DNA of 64,000 nt from DTFZ01 sp050260375 (GCA_050260375.1 JBLNCA010000006.1:124001-188000); one strand, 5' to 3'. Shown: positions 1 through 8,859, numbered from the stretch's first letter. A program made the numbers and translations. The notes: generated by a model not told the origin, from the sequence alone.

Positions 1-133
1 TCTTCACTCCCGCAAACGGCTTTTCTTTTTCAAATTCCGCTTTGATGCCCGTAAGAACCGGCATGTTCTTTGACACCCAGGCTATCTTCATTTCGCCCGA
101 AGGCGCAAGGCTCAAATCTCTTATCTCACTCAT
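1..133 (-). CDS. ahcY: Adenosylhomocysteinase (N-terminal fragment, cut by window edge)
   Basis: The first 44 codons of a minus-strand gene start at ATG 131-133 and run off the left edge. The peptide begins MSEIRDLSLAPSGEMKIAWV and continues KNMPVLTGIKAEFEKEKPF, the typical N-terminus of S-adenosyl-L-homocysteine hydrolase. That enzyme splits S-adenosylhomocysteine into adenosine and homocysteine with bound NAD. Its start overlaps the galU stop by 8 bp, so the two genes are probably cotranscribed. The NAD-binding and catalytic parts are outside the window, so the call rests on the N-terminal motif alone. Confidence 0.85.
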   Translation of the reverse strand, partial: MSEIRDLSLAPSGEMKIAWVSKNMPVLTGIKAEFEKEKPFAGVK

Positions 134-1010
134 CCGAAATTCCTTTCACAATACCGATAAGGTATTTTTTAAAACTCTCTTTAAGGTCGTCGCGGTTAAG
201 CGCGAATTCCACCGTAGCCTTTAAGAACCCCAGCTTGTCGCCCACGTCGTACCTTTTGCCTTCGAATTCATACGCGTACATTCCTTGAGTGCCGCACAGC
301 GTTCTAAGCGCGTCGGTAAGCTGTATCTCCCCGCCCTTGCCCGGCTGCTGATGCTCGAGTATATCGAATATCTCAGGCGTTATAATGTAGCGCCCGAGTA
401 TCGCGAGGTCGGAGGGAGCGTTTTTAAGAAATGGTTTTTCCACCATGTCCGCCACTTTATGGAGCCTGTATTCCTTCGACTTGACCTCCGGGTCTATTAT
501 GCCGTACTTGTTAAGCTCGTTGGCTGGCACCCTCTGCACGCCAAGCACGGTTTTTCTGTACTCGTCGAATACATCCATCAGCTGGCCTATGGCCGGCTTT
601 TCCGATACGACTATGTCGTCTCCCAATAGAACCGCAAAGGGCTCGTTGCCTACGAATGCCCTCGCGCAGCTTATCGCGTGCCCCAGGCCCTTTGCTTCCT
701 TTTGCCGGACGTAATACACGTCCACAAGGTTCGATATGTCTTCAACCATAGTCAGAAGAGACGATTTGCCCTTCCGTTGGAGCTCCGATTCGAGTTCATA
801 GGATTTGTCGAAGTGGTCCTCTATATTCCTCTTGCCGCGGCCGGTAACTATAAGTATGCTCTCTATGCCTGCGCTTATTGCTTCTTCAACGATGTATTGT
901 ATGGTGGGCTTGTCCACTATGGGCAGCATTTCTTTGGGCTGTGCTTTTGTTGCGGGCAGGAATCTTGTTCCCAACCCCGCCGCGGGTATGATCGCTTTTC
1001 GTATTTTCAA
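126..1010 (-). CDS. galU: UTP--glucose-1-phosphate uridylyltransferase
   Basis: A 294-residue cytoplasmic nucleotidyltransferase that makes UDP-glucose from UTP and glucose-1-phosphate for cell-envelope glycans. The N-terminal signature AAGLGTRFLPATKAQPKEML contains the nucleotide-binding GxGTRxLP motif and the catalytic Lys. VEKP and the GGEIQLTDAL motif near residues 228-237 are also present. Length is usual for the family. The start is TTG at 1008-1010, supported by GGAGGG about 5 nt upstream. The gene is divergent from dinB and overlaps ahcY at its end. Confidence 0.96.
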   Translation of the reverse strand: MKIRKAIIPAAGLGTRFLPATKAQPKEMLPIVDKPTIQYIVEEAISAGIESILIVTGRGKRNIEDHFDKSYELESELQRKGKSSLLTMVEDISNLVDVYYVRQKEAKGLGHAISCARAFVGNEPFAVLLGDDIVVSEKPAIGQLMDVFDEYRKTVLGVQRVPANELNKYGIIDPEVKSKEYRLHKVADMVEKPFLKNAPSDLAILGRYIITPEIFDILEHQQPGKGGEIQLTDALRTLCGTQGMYAYEFEGKRYDVGDKLGFLKATVEFALNRDDLKESFKKYLIGIVKGISDE

Positions 1011-1052
1011 TTTTACCCTCCATAATCGCTTGTTGATAATACATTATTATAC

Positions 1053-1080
1053 TATATATGGCATCGGTTATTGTTTACAA
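1053..1080 (-). promoter_or_regulatory. Possible sigma-A promoter for galU
   Basis: On the minus strand a TTGTAA (1075-1080) is followed 16 nt later by TATATA (1053-1058). The match is weak and a TATAAT at 1046-1051 offers an alternative -10 without a good -35. It is proposed mainly because galU starts just downstream and is divergent from dinB. Confidence 0.3.
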
Positions 1081-1151
1081 ATTTATGAACAATCGGCGGC
1101 GCATTCGCATGGCGGCGTTATATTTGTATCCTTTTTGACATATCATATACC

Positions 1152-1181
1152 TTGACAGAACATAAGTTCGAATCATATAAT
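1152..1181 (+). promoter_or_regulatory. Consensus sigma-A promoter of dinB
   Basis: TTGACA (1152-1157) and TATAAT (1176-1181) are both perfect consensus hexamers, 18 nt apart, 36 nt before the dinB start codon. A LexA-type dyad fills the spacer, so the promoter should be strong but repressed. Confidence 0.85.
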
Positions 1182-1202
1182 TCAAATAAGAACAAATGTT
1201 CT
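1157..1202 (+). promoter_or_regulatory. Two LexA (SOS) boxes upstream of dinB
   Basis: Two dyads of the Gram-positive LexA type GAAC-N4-GTTC are present. The first, AGAACATAAGTTCG at 1157-1170, lies between the -35 and -10 boxes. The second, AGAACAAATGTTCT at 1189-1202, lies just after the expected transcription start. Their centres are 32 bp apart, placing them on the same DNA face. Known Firmicutes LexA sites have the form CGAACRNRYGTTYG, so both are close matches. Confidence 0.85.
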
Positions 1203-1216
1203 ATATAGAGGCGGAC

Positions 1217-2458
1217 ATGGACAGAGTAGTATTGCATTGCGACCTCAACAATTTTTTCGTTTCGGCCTCCTGCCTTACGAGGCCGGATTTGGCCGGAAAG
1301 CCGGTGGCTGTGTGCGGGGACGTTTCAAAACGCCACGGAATAATACTTGCCAAAAACCAGCTTGCAAAGCGAATGGGCGTCAAAACGGCGCAGCCCATAT
1401 GGATGGCGCGTGCGCTCTGCCCCGAGCTTGTGACCCTGCCTCCCGATTATCCGTTGTACATGGAGATGTCGGATATGGTAAAGAGCGTTTACGAGCGCTA
1501 TACCGGGCATATAGAGCCTTTCGGCATAGACGAGTGCTGGCTCGACGTTACGCCCTTCTACGGCAGCAGGAACTTCGGGAAAAGCGTAGCCGAGGACATC
1601 CGCAAAACGGTCAAAAAAGAGACGGGACTTACGGTATCCGTGGGCGTTTCGTGGAACAAGGTGTTCGCCAAGCTGGGCAGCGATTACAAAAAGCCCGACG
1701 CTGTAACCGTAGTGAGCAGGGACAACTACAGGCAGCTCATATGGCCGCTGCCCGCTAGAGACCTTATGTATGTGGGCAGGGCCACGGAAATGCGGCTGGA
1801 GCGCGCGGGCATAAATACGATAGGAGATATAGCGAACACGCCGCCCGAGATGCTTAAGCTGCTGCTCGGCAAAAACGGCGAGACGCTGCACAGCTTCGCG
1901 GCGGGCTATGACGACTCGCCCGTAAGCAGCGTAGAGCATGAATTCGGCGTCAAAGGCATAGGCAACAGCATGACCACTAAGAGCGACTTGAAGACGGACG
2001 AAGAAGTCTGGGAGGCGTTCCTAATACTCTCCGAGATGGTGGCGCAGCGTGCAAGAAAGAAGATGCTTCAGGGCAAAGTCGTCACGATATTCCTGCGCGA
2101 CTACCGCCTCGAGTCGATAACAAGGCAGATGACGCTGCCAAGGGAGACTTATATATCGGGAGAGATAGCGAAATACGCGATGACGCTTTATAAGAACAAC
2201 TGGAACGCTTCGGAGCGCCCGATACGCGCGATAGGCGTGCGCATAACGAACCTCTCCGTTATTGATAAATACGTACAGCTCTCGTTCTTCGATATGCAAA
2301 GGACGCGCGCGCAGAGCCTCGAATTTGCCAAGGACGATATAAGAAAGCGCTTCGGCCCGGAAGCCGTAATACGCGCCTCGCTGCTCAGGCCCCGGGTATA
2401 CGACCGCTACCCGAAAGAGATACACGACGTGCATCCATTATCATATTTCAGAACGTAA
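1217..2458 (+). CDS. dinB: DNA polymerase IV (Y-family translesion polymerase)
   Basis: A 413-residue error-prone polymerase. MDRVVLHCDLNNFFVSAS holds the first catalytic acidic residue, FGIDECWLDVTPF the second acidic pair (S/IDE motif), and VSVGVSWNKVFAKLGSDYKK the fingers/palm segment typical of Y-family enzymes. HhH and little-finger regions follow. I chose ATG 1217 because AGAGGCGG lies at normal distance before it; an in-frame ATG at 1196 has no ribosome site and lies inside the second LexA box. Two SOS boxes upstream indicate DNA-damage induction. Confidence 0.95.
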   Translation: MDRVVLHCDLNNFFVSASCLTRPDLAGKPVAVCGDVSKRHGIILAKNQLAKRMGVKTAQPIWMARALCPELVTLPPDYPLYMEMSDMVKSVYERYTGHIEPFGIDECWLDVTPFYGSRNFGKSVAEDIRKTVKKETGLTVSVGVSWNKVFAKLGSDYKKPDAVTVVSRDNYRQLIWPLPARDLMYVGRATEMRLERAGINTIGDIANTPPEMLKLLLGKNGETLHSFAAGYDDSPVSSVEHEFGVKGIGNSMTTKSDLKTDEEVWEAFLILSEMVAQRARKKMLQGKVVTIFLRDYRLESITRQMTLPRETYISGEIAKYAMTLYKNNWNASERPIRAIGVRITNLSVIDKYVQLSFFDMQRTRAQSLEFAKDDIRKRFGPEAVIRASLLRPRVYDRYPKEIHDVHPLSYFRT

Positions 2459-2474
2459 CGCCGGGCAATGCCTG

Positions 2475-2816
2475 TCAGCCCGGAGGCCACGCGAGCTGCC
2501 GCCCGCCTAACAGGTGAAAGTGCAGGTGCGGTACCGACTGCCCTCCGTTTTTGCCGGTGTTCACTACTATCCTGAAGCCGTCGCTTAAGTTAAACTCTGC
2601 CGCGAGCTTTTTGGCGACGCTCATGATATCAGAAAATATGCCCATGTCTTCTTCGGGAGTCTCCGATATGGACGCTATATGCTTCTTCGGAATTATAAGC
2701 ACATGCACGGGCGCCTTCTTGTCTATATCATGGAAGGCGCAGACATAATCGTCTTCGTACACCTTGGCGGACGGTATCTCGCCGGCGGCTATCTTGCAGA
2801 ACAGGCAATCATTCAT
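2475..2816 (-). CDS. hinT: HIT-family nucleotide-binding protein (HinT-like)
   Basis: A 113-residue histidine-triad hydrolase. The N-terminus is DCLFCKIAAGEIPSAKVYED, and the active-site triad VPHLHFHLLGGRQ lies near residues 97-109. Family members hydrolyse purine nucleoside phosphoramidates and acyl-adenylates as dimers. The start overlaps the mtaB stop in an ATGA junction, so it is the last gene of the hrcA heat-shock operon. A CCGGGC/GCCCGG hairpin (2461-2483) covers its stop codon and lies against the dinB stop on the other strand. Confidence 0.93.
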   Translation of the reverse strand: MNDCLFCKIAAGEIPSAKVYEDDYVCAFHDIDKKAPVHVLIIPKKHIASISETPEEDMGIFSDIMSVAKKLAAEFNLSDGFRIVVNTGKNGGQSVPHLHFHLLGGRQLAWPPG

Positions 2817-4117
2817 ATTAACTCCTCCTTATTTGCACCCAGATTTTTCTCTGATACCCCGTATGCTACCATATCTTTAACGCCGGTCAGCGTTACTGTC
2901 TTAAGCTCGCCCGGCCGGGCGCTTGCTGCCACCCTTACGTAGCGCTCTGAATAGCCTTCAAGGCAGCCGGGATATACGCCGGACTCGTCCTCGAACAACA
3001 CGTGCGCCTTGCGCCCTATAAGGCTTAGCGCGTACCTTTCTTCACAGGCTTTGCCCAACGCTATAAGCTCGTCCGCCCTTTGCCTGGCGATATGCTTTGG
3101 CACTTTAGGCTGCATATCGTACGCCTTTGTGCCTTCCCTCGGCGAGAACGGGAATACGTGCAATCGCGAAAACCCTATTTTCTCAACGAAGGCCATCGTT
3201 TCCCGGTGCTCATCCTGAGTCTCTCCCGGAAAACCCGCGATTATATCGGTGGTTATTGCGGGCTTGTCAAAATACATGCGCAGCAGCTCCGTAAACCGGA
3301 AGTACTCTTCCGGCGTGTATTTGCGGTTCATGCGCCGGAGCACCGAGCCTGAGCCGCTCTGCAGCGACAGGTGAAAATGCGGGCATAGGTTTTCCGTCTC
3401 CGCGGCCTGCCGTATAAAATCTTCGCCAAGAAACCCCGGCTCTATAGAGCCAAGCCGTACGCGGACATTTTTGAGCCCGCCGAGTTCGCTGACGACGTCG
3501 CCGAGGCCCTTGCCGCCGTCCGAATATGACGCTATATGTATGCCGGTAAGCACCAGCTCCTTTACGCCGCTTTGCGCAAGCGACTTCGCTTCGTCCAGTA
3601 TGCTTGAAAGGCTCCTTGAGCGCGAGCGGCCTCTGACATAGGGTATTATGCAATAGCTGCAGAAGTTGTCGCAGCCCTCCTGTATCTTTATAACGCCGCG
3701 CGTGCGCTCGCCCGGCTCGCTTAAGCTCATAGGCTCGTAATCGCAGCCCTTAAGCCCGTGCGTTGCGTTAATGTTCGCTTCGCCAGCAAGCAGCCGCTCC
3801 GCAACGTTAACTATGGCAGAGCGTTCGTCCGTGCCAATAACGGCGTCGACTTCGTCCCAGCGCAGCAGCTCCTGCGCCTGCTTTTGCGCCATGCAGCCCG
3901 CCACTATTACCTTGGAGCGCTTCGCGGCGCGCCGTATGGCCGCTCTAGACTTTTTGTCGGCTACGGCTGTCACGGTGCATGTGTTGACTACCGTTATGTC
4001 TGCGGGCTGCCCGAAATCCACCGCAGTATAGCCGTTCTGCAAAAAAAGTTGCCGCATGTATGCGGTGTCGTATGAGTTGACTTTGCAGCCCAGCGTGTAA
4101 AACGATACCGTCTTCAA
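2813..4117 (-). CDS. mtaB: tRNA N6-threonylcarbamoyladenosine-37 methylthiotransferase
   Basis: A radical-SAM enzyme of 434 residues that converts t6A37 to ms2t6A37 in ANN-decoding tRNAs. It has the UPF0004 domain (KTVSFYTLGCKVNSYDT), the radical-SAM cluster motif EGCDNFCSYCIIPYVRGR, and a C-terminal TRAM domain. I place the start at TTG 4115-4117, which overlaps the prmA stop and gives the family's usual N-terminus. The longer reading from 4168 would run 51 nt into prmA. It precedes hinT in the heat-shock operon, a common Firmicutes arrangement. Confidence 0.94.
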   Translation of the reverse strand: MKTVSFYTLGCKVNSYDTAYMRQLFLQNGYTAVDFGQPADITVVNTCTVTAVADKKSRAAIRRAAKRSKVIVAGCMAQKQAQELLRWDEVDAVIGTDERSAIVNVAERLLAGEANINATHGLKGCDYEPMSLSEPGERTRGVIKIQEGCDNFCSYCIIPYVRGRSRSRSLSSILDEAKSLAQSGVKELVLTGIHIASYSDGGKGLGDVVSELGGLKNVRVRLGSIEPGFLGEDFIRQAAETENLCPHFHLSLQSGSGSVLRRMNRKYTPEEYFRFTELLRMYFDKPAITTDIIAGFPGETQDEHRETMAFVEKIGFSRLHVFPFSPREGTKAYDMQPKVPKHIARQRADELIALGKACEERYALSLIGRKAHVLFEDESGVYPGCLEGYSERYVRVAASARPGELKTVTLTGVKDMVAYGVSEKNLGANKEELI

Positions 4118-5037
4118 CTCGAAGCGCCTTTCAGCCGCGCGGCGAGGGCACGCCAGTCGGCCATGCAAAGTGTATCGATAACGGCAAACCCGTTTTCATC
4201 GAGAGATTTTAATACGTCGTCCAGCCTGTCCATTATTATGCCGGACATAATATATACGCCGCCGGGCTTTAAGTACTTCGCCGCGCCTGCATTAAGCCGT
4301 ATGATTATATCCGCTATTATATTGGATGTTATAACGTCGTATTTGCCGCCGCTCGCGTTTGCAAGCAGGTCGGACTTTTTCGCGGTAAGCACTGACACAC
4401 CGTTCGCTGCCGCGTTTTCTTCGGTGACCTTTACGGACACCGGGTCGTTGTCGAGCGCGAGCACTTTTTTTGCGCCCAGCTTTGCGCACGCTATGCCGAG
4501 TATGCCCGAGCCGCAGCCTATGTCCAGCACGTCCGCGCCCGCGGGCATGTATTTTTGTATCAGCTCAAGGCACATCCTTGTGGTCTCATGCACGCCCGAG
4601 CCGAAAGCCATTCCGGGGTCTATCTCCAATACCGTCTCGCCGGGCTTTGATTCGTACTGCTCCCACGAAGGCTTTACTATTATGTTACCCGCGGCCCTGA
4701 ACGTCGTAAAATGCTTTTTGAAATTCTCGTTCCAGTCGGTATCCTCAATTTTTTTGACTGTCAATTCAAGCGTGCCCGTATCGCACGCCGCAGTTTTAAG
4801 CGACTCCAAACCGTCGCGTATGGACCGCAATGTTTCGTCAAAGCCGTCTTCGCCGTAATAGGCTTTAACCGTAACCTTGCTAGGTGAATATTCGCCCAGC
4901 CGGTACTCATCGTACGCTGCGGGAAGCGCGCTGCCGCCCGCTATCTCCACGCCGCCCGCGCCCGCGTCAAGCAGCACCGACGACACCAGATCGGCGGCTT
5001 CTTCGGCCGTTTCCACGCAAACCTGGTTCCAATACAT
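4114..5037 (-). CDS. prmA: Ribosomal protein L11 methyltransferase
   Basis: A 307-residue SAM-dependent methyltransferase that trimethylates L11. The N-terminus MYWNQVCVETAEEAADL forms the substrate-recognition domain. GMAFGSGVHETTRMCLELI and VLDIGCGSGILGIACAKLGA are the SAM-binding motif I region; NIIADIII is motif IV-like. The start is ATG 5035-5037, overlapping the dnaJ stop (TGATG). An in-frame TTG one codon earlier is less likely. The dnaJ-prmA-mtaB order is classical for Firmicutes. Confidence 0.95.
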   Translation of the reverse strand: MYWNQVCVETAEEAADLVSSVLLDAGAGGVEIAGGSALPAAYDEYRLGEYSPSKVTVKAYYGEDGFDETLRSIRDGLESLKTAACDTGTLELTVKKIEDTDWNENFKKHFTTFRAAGNIIVKPSWEQYESKPGETVLEIDPGMAFGSGVHETTRMCLELIQKYMPAGADVLDIGCGSGILGIACAKLGAKKVLALDNDPVSVKVTEENAAANGVSVLTAKKSDLLANASGGKYDVITSNIIADIIIRLNAGAAKYLKPGGVYIMSGIIMDRLDDVLKSLDENGFAVIDTLCMADWRALAARLKGASS

Positions 5038-6149
5038 CAAAAGTTACCCATTACCCTTTCGAAGAAGCTTTTTTTGTCCTTCATTGATTTGTCGAACTCG
5101 CGAAGCAGCGTCTTTTGCTTTTCGCTAAGCTTTTTAGGCACTTCGACTATTATCTTGACGTACAGGCTGCCCTTCTTTGTGGAGTGCAGGTGCTGTATGC
5201 CCTTATCCTTAAGCCGGAACACCGTGCCCGTCTGCGTACCCTCGCTGATCCTGTACTTTGCCTTTCCCTCCAGCGTAGGCACGACAAGCTCTGCGCCAAG
5301 CGCCGCGTCCACAAACGACACGGGCATCTCGAGATAAAGGTCGTACCCTTCGCGCGTAAAAAACTTGTGCGGCTCGACGTATATATATATCTGAAGGTCG
5401 CCCGGCGAGCCGCCGCGCTGGCCTGCGCCGCCCTCGCCGCGAAGCGTTATAATCTGCCCGTTGTCTATGCCCGCGGGTATGCTTACCTTCAGCTTTTTAG
5501 GCTTTCTCAGTATGCCGCGTCCGCCGCACTCAGGGCAGGGGTCTTTTATTATCGTTCCCTTTCCCCCGCAATCCGGGCAGTCAATGACGTTAATAAAGCT
5601 GCCGAAAGCCGTGCTGCGCTGCTGCCTTATCTGGCCGGTGCCGCCGCATGCAGCGCACCGCTTTGGCTCCGTTCCCGGCTTCGCTCCCGTGCCGCCGCAC
5701 GTTTCGCACGTAACGTCCTTGTTAAGCTGTATTTCCTTCGACGTTCCAAAAGCCGCTTCCTCGAACGATATTGTCATTTCCATGCGAAGGTCGGAACCGC
5801 GCACCGGCCCGTTCCTTTGCCGAGTACTTCTCCCGCCGCCGAAAAACGAATCGAATATGTCGCCGAACCCGAACCCGCTCATGAAGTCCTCGAAACCGAA
5901 TCCGGCGCCTCCGGCGGAAGGGTCGAACGCCGCGTGCCCGAACGTGTCGTACTGCTGCCTCTTGTGTTCGTCGCTCAATACAGAATAAGCTTCGCTTGCC
6001 TCTTTAAACTTCTCCGCCGCTTCCTCTTTGTTTTCATTGACATCGGGATGATATTGTTTTGCGAGTTTCCGGTACGCCTTTTTTATCTCGTCAGCCGTAG
6101 CGTTTCTGGATACGCCCAGAACCTCGTAATAGTCTCTTTTCTCCGCCAA
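5037..6149 (-). CDS. dnaJ: Chaperone DnaJ (Hsp40)
   Basis: A 370-residue co-chaperone that stimulates DnaK ATPase and holds unfolded substrates. The J domain (RDYYEVLGVSRNATADEIKK, HPD at about residues 35-37) is followed by a G/F-rich linker with GFGFEDFMSGFGFGDIF. Four CxxCxGxG zinc repeats come next (CETCGGTG, CAACGGTG, CPDCGGKG, CPECGGRG), then the C-terminal substrate domain. The start is TTG 6147-6149 with AGGCGGTG about 9 nt upstream, the same unusual ribosome-site style as grpE. A 182-bp gap with a strong hairpin separates it from dnaK. Confidence 0.97.
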   Translation of the reverse strand: MAEKRDYYEVLGVSRNATADEIKKAYRKLAKQYHPDVNENKEEAAEKFKEASEAYSVLSDEHKRQQYDTFGHAAFDPSAGGAGFGFEDFMSGFGFGDIFDSFFGGGRSTRQRNGPVRGSDLRMEMTISFEEAAFGTSKEIQLNKDVTCETCGGTGAKPGTEPKRCAACGGTGQIRQQRSTAFGSFINVIDCPDCGGKGTIIKDPCPECGGRGILRKPKKLKVSIPAGIDNGQIITLRGEGGAGQRGGSPGDLQIYIYVEPHKFFTREGYDLYLEMPVSFVDAALGAELVVPTLEGKAKYRISEGTQTGTVFRLKDKGIQHLHSTKKGSLYVKIIVEVPKKLSEKQKTLLREFDKSMKDKKSFFERVMGNF

Positions 6150-6265
6150 AATATCAGCACCGCCTAAACCTAATTATTATCAAACAAGTTCCCCCGTAAA
6201 GCCATAGGCTTTGGTATGGCGTCACGGGTCTTGAAAATCAAAGCTTTAAAAGTGTATTACACCCC

Positions 6266-6297
6266 AAAAGCCAAAGCGGCATGCCGCTCTGGCTTTT
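6266..6297 (-). terminator. Hairpin between dnaK and dnaJ (partial terminator or processing site)
   Basis: A 15-bp stem with one mismatch, AAAAGCCAAAGCGGC against GCCGCTCTGGCTTTT, has a two-base loop. It lies 35 bp after the dnaK stop and 117 bp before dnaJ. On the minus strand the stem ends in TTTT followed by GGGG, so it could be a leaky intrinsic terminator that lowers dnaJ expression, or an mRNA-stabilising 3' hairpin for dnaK. A bidirectional role is possible, but no plus-strand gene lies nearby. Confidence 0.6.
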
Positions 6298-6331
6298 GTA
6301 CAAGGAGTAAAAAACTTATTTCCGTATTATA

Positions 6332-8185
6332 TTATTCTTGTTTCTTGTCGTCGTCAACAACTTCGTATTCGGCGTCGACAACGTCGTCCTTGGGCTTTGT
6401 CTCGCCCGCGCCGCCGGGGCCTCCGCCCATGTTGGCCGCGTTGGCCTGGGCGTTTGCCTGCTGGTAGACCTTGCCGAAGACGTCGTAAGACACCTGAGAG
6501 AGCTTATCCGCCGCGGCTTTTATAGCGGCGCTGTCGTTGCCCGCAAGCGCGCTTCTCACATTGGAGATCTCGGCTTCAATCTTGGCTTTATCCTCGCTGC
6601 TCACCTTGCCGCCCAGGTCTTTGAGCGTCTTCTCGGTCTGGAAAACAAGCGCATCCGCGTTGTTCCTTATTTCGACTTTTTCTTTTTCCTTCCTGTCGGC
6701 TTCGGCGAACTTTTCGGCTTCCTTTACCGCTTTGTCGATGTCTTCCTTCGACATGTTCGTCGAGGCGGTTATCGTTACTTTCTGCTCGTTGCCCGTTCCA
6801 AGGTCTTTAGCCGACACGTGAACGATGCCGTTTGCGTCGATATCGAACGTTACCTCTATCTGCGGCACTCCTCTCGGAGCCGGAGGTATGCCCGTAAGGT
6901 TGAACCTGCCTAAAGTCTTGTTATGTGCCGCCATCTCGCGCTCGCCCTGCAGCACGTGTATTTCGACGCTGGTCTGGCCGTCGGCTGCCGTTGAGAATAC
7001 CTGGCTCTTCTTTGTAGGTATCGTCGTGTTGCGGTCGATAAGCTTTGTGAACACGCCGCCCAGCGTTTCGATGCCGAGCGAGAGCGGAGTGACGTCGAGA
7101 AGAACGATGTCGTTGACCTCGCCGCCTATAACGCCCGCCTGAATAGCTGCGCCGATAGCAACGCACTCGTCAGGGTTGATGCCCTTAAACGGGTCTTTGC
7201 CAGTCAGGGATTTTACTTTCTCCTGAACTGCGGGTATTCTTGTCGATCCGCCGACGAGTATAACCTTCGAAAGGTCGGAAGCGGTTATGCCCGCGTCCGC
7301 CATAGCCCTTTTCGTGGGCTCTACTGTCGCCTCCACAAGGTCGGCCGTAAGCTCGTCAAATTTGGCTCTCGTGAGCGTCATATCAAGGTGCTTCGGGCCT
7401 GTCGCGTCCGCAGTTATGAACGGCAGGTTTATGCTCGCCTGAAGCATGCCGGATAATTCTATCTTTGCCTTCTCCGCCGCTTCCTTTATGCGCTGCATTG
7501 CCATCCTGTCCTTCGAGATGTCTATGCCGCTCGTTTTCCTGAACTCGGATACTATGTAATCCATTACCCTCTGGTCAAAGTCGTCGCCTCCGAGTCGCGT
7601 ATTGCCGTTGGTCGCGAGCACTTCAAACACGCCGTCGCCTATCTCGAGTATCGAGACGTCGAACGTGCCGCCGCCCAGGTCATATACGAGTATCTTCTGG
7701 TCCCCTTCCCTGTCTATTCCGTAAGCAAGCGAAGCGGCAGTAGGCTCGTTTATTATCCTCTGCACGTTGAGCCCCGCTATCTTGCCGGCGTCTTTCGTCG
7801 CCTGCCTCTGGCTGTCCGAAAAGTAAGCGGGTACGGTTATCACCGCTTCGGTAACCGGTTCGCCCAGGTAACTTTCCGCGTCGGCTTTGAGCTTCTGGAG
7901 TATCATGGCCGATATTTCCTGAGGCGTGTATTCCTTATTATCTATCCTAACCTTCCTGTCGGTGCCCATGTCTCTTTTTATTGAAGCGATGGTCCTGTCG
8001 GGGTTGGTTATTGCCTGGTTTTTCGCCACCTTGCCGACCAGACGTTCTCCTGTATTTGTAAACGCCACCACGGAAGGCGTGGTTCTGCTCCCTTCAGCGT
8101 TTGGTATGACAGTAGGTTCGCCGCCTTCCATTACGGCAACGCATGAGTTCGTTGTTCCAAGGTCTATTCCTATTATCTTACCCAT
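6332..8185 (-). CDS. dnaK: Chaperone DnaK (Hsp70)
   Basis: A 617-residue ATP-dependent chaperone. The start MGKIIGIDLGTTNSCVAVME is the phosphate-1 motif. VYDLGGGTFDVSIL (phosphate-2) and VILVGGSTRIPAVQEKV (adenosine motif) complete the ASKHA nucleotide-binding domain. The linker DVTPLSLGIETLGG leads into the substrate-binding domain, with a C-terminal lid and acidic tail ending DDDKKQE. The start is ATG 8183-8185 with GGAGG upstream. It is third in the CIRCE-controlled hrcA operon. Confidence 0.98.
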   Translation of the reverse strand: MGKIIGIDLGTTNSCVAVMEGGEPTVIPNAEGSRTTPSVVAFTNTGERLVGKVAKNQAITNPDRTIASIKRDMGTDRKVRIDNKEYTPQEISAMILQKLKADAESYLGEPVTEAVITVPAYFSDSQRQATKDAGKIAGLNVQRIINEPTAASLAYGIDREGDQKILVYDLGGGTFDVSILEIGDGVFEVLATNGNTRLGGDDFDQRVMDYIVSEFRKTSGIDISKDRMAMQRIKEAAEKAKIELSGMLQASINLPFITADATGPKHLDMTLTRAKFDELTADLVEATVEPTKRAMADAGITASDLSKVILVGGSTRIPAVQEKVKSLTGKDPFKGINPDECVAIGAAIQAGVIGGEVNDIVLLDVTPLSLGIETLGGVFTKLIDRNTTIPTKKSQVFSTAADGQTSVEIHVLQGEREMAAHNKTLGRFNLTGIPPAPRGVPQIEVTFDIDANGIVHVSAKDLGTGNEQKVTITASTNMSKEDIDKAVKEAEKFAEADRKEKEKVEIRNNADALVFQTEKTLKDLGGKVSSEDKAKIEAEISNVRSALAGNDSAAIKAAADKLSQVSYDVFGKVYQQANAQANAANMGGGPGGAGETKPKDDVVDAEYEVVDDDKKQE

Positions 8186-8214
8186 AGTTGTTATCCTCCT
8201 ATAAAAAATATATA

Positions 8215-8841
8215 TTATTTATTTACGATTACCATGCTGTGACGCAGTATATGATCGTCCAGCATGTACCCTTTAAGAGCTACCGCAGCCACCGTTCCCG
8301 GAGCCTGGCCGTCCTGTGCTTCCACCTGCTGTATAGCCTCGTGAACGTTGGGGTCAAATTCGCACCCGAGCGCCGGTATCTCCTTTACTCCCAGCGACGC
8401 CAATACGTCTTTAAGCTGCTTATATACCATCAATACGCCTTTTGCGAACGGGTCGTCGCTGTTCTCGTCCGTATGCTCGAGCGCGCGCTCGAGGTTATCG
8501 ACTACGGGCAGAATCTTTCCAATTGCTTCGCAGGTTCCTGCCTTCATGGCCTGAGCGGCAAGCGCCTGATTGCGCTTTTTGTAATTGTTGTAGTCGCTGA
8601 ACGTACGCTGATAGCTGTCCTTATAAGAATCTCTTTCCTCTATCGCATCGGCGAGCGCTTTTTCAAGCTTCGCTATTTCCTTGTTCTTTTTATGATTTTC
8701 CTTGCCGTTTTCTTTTATGCTGTCTTTTACTGGCTGCTCGTTTGTTTCCGCCGCGCCGTTATCGGCTTCGCCGTGTTCCACCGAGTTCTCCATGTCGTAT
8801 TCCGACTTAACGTCTCTTTTCGCGTTGTTGTCGTCATTCAA
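8215..8841 (-). CDS. grpE: Nucleotide exchange factor GrpE
   Basis: A 208-residue ADP/ATP exchange factor for DnaK. A charged N-terminal region of about 50 residues (MNDDNNAKRDVKSEYDM onward) precedes a long coiled coil (KEIAKLEKALADAIEERD) and the C-terminal beta domain with GVLMVYKQLKDVLASLG and the family signature HEAIQQVEAQD...GTVAAVALKGY. The start is TTG 8839-8841 preceded by AAGGCGGTG. It lies 18 bp behind hrcA and 29 bp ahead of dnaK. Confidence 0.96.
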   Translation of the reverse strand: MNDDNNAKRDVKSEYDMENSVEHGEADNGAAETNEQPVKDSIKENGKENHKKNKEIAKLEKALADAIEERDSYKDSYQRTFSDYNNYKKRNQALAAQAMKAGTCEAIGKILPVVDNLERALEHTDENSDDPFAKGVLMVYKQLKDVLASLGVKEIPALGCEFDPNVHEAIQQVEAQDGQAPGTVAAVALKGYMLDDHILRHSMVIVNK

Positions 8842-8859
8842 ATTGTTTCACCGCCTTTT

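Noticed and set aside
2461..2483. Terminator shared by dinB and hinT
   Set aside because: A 6-bp GC stem lies over the hinT stop but has no T-run on either strand, so I mention it only in the hinT entry.
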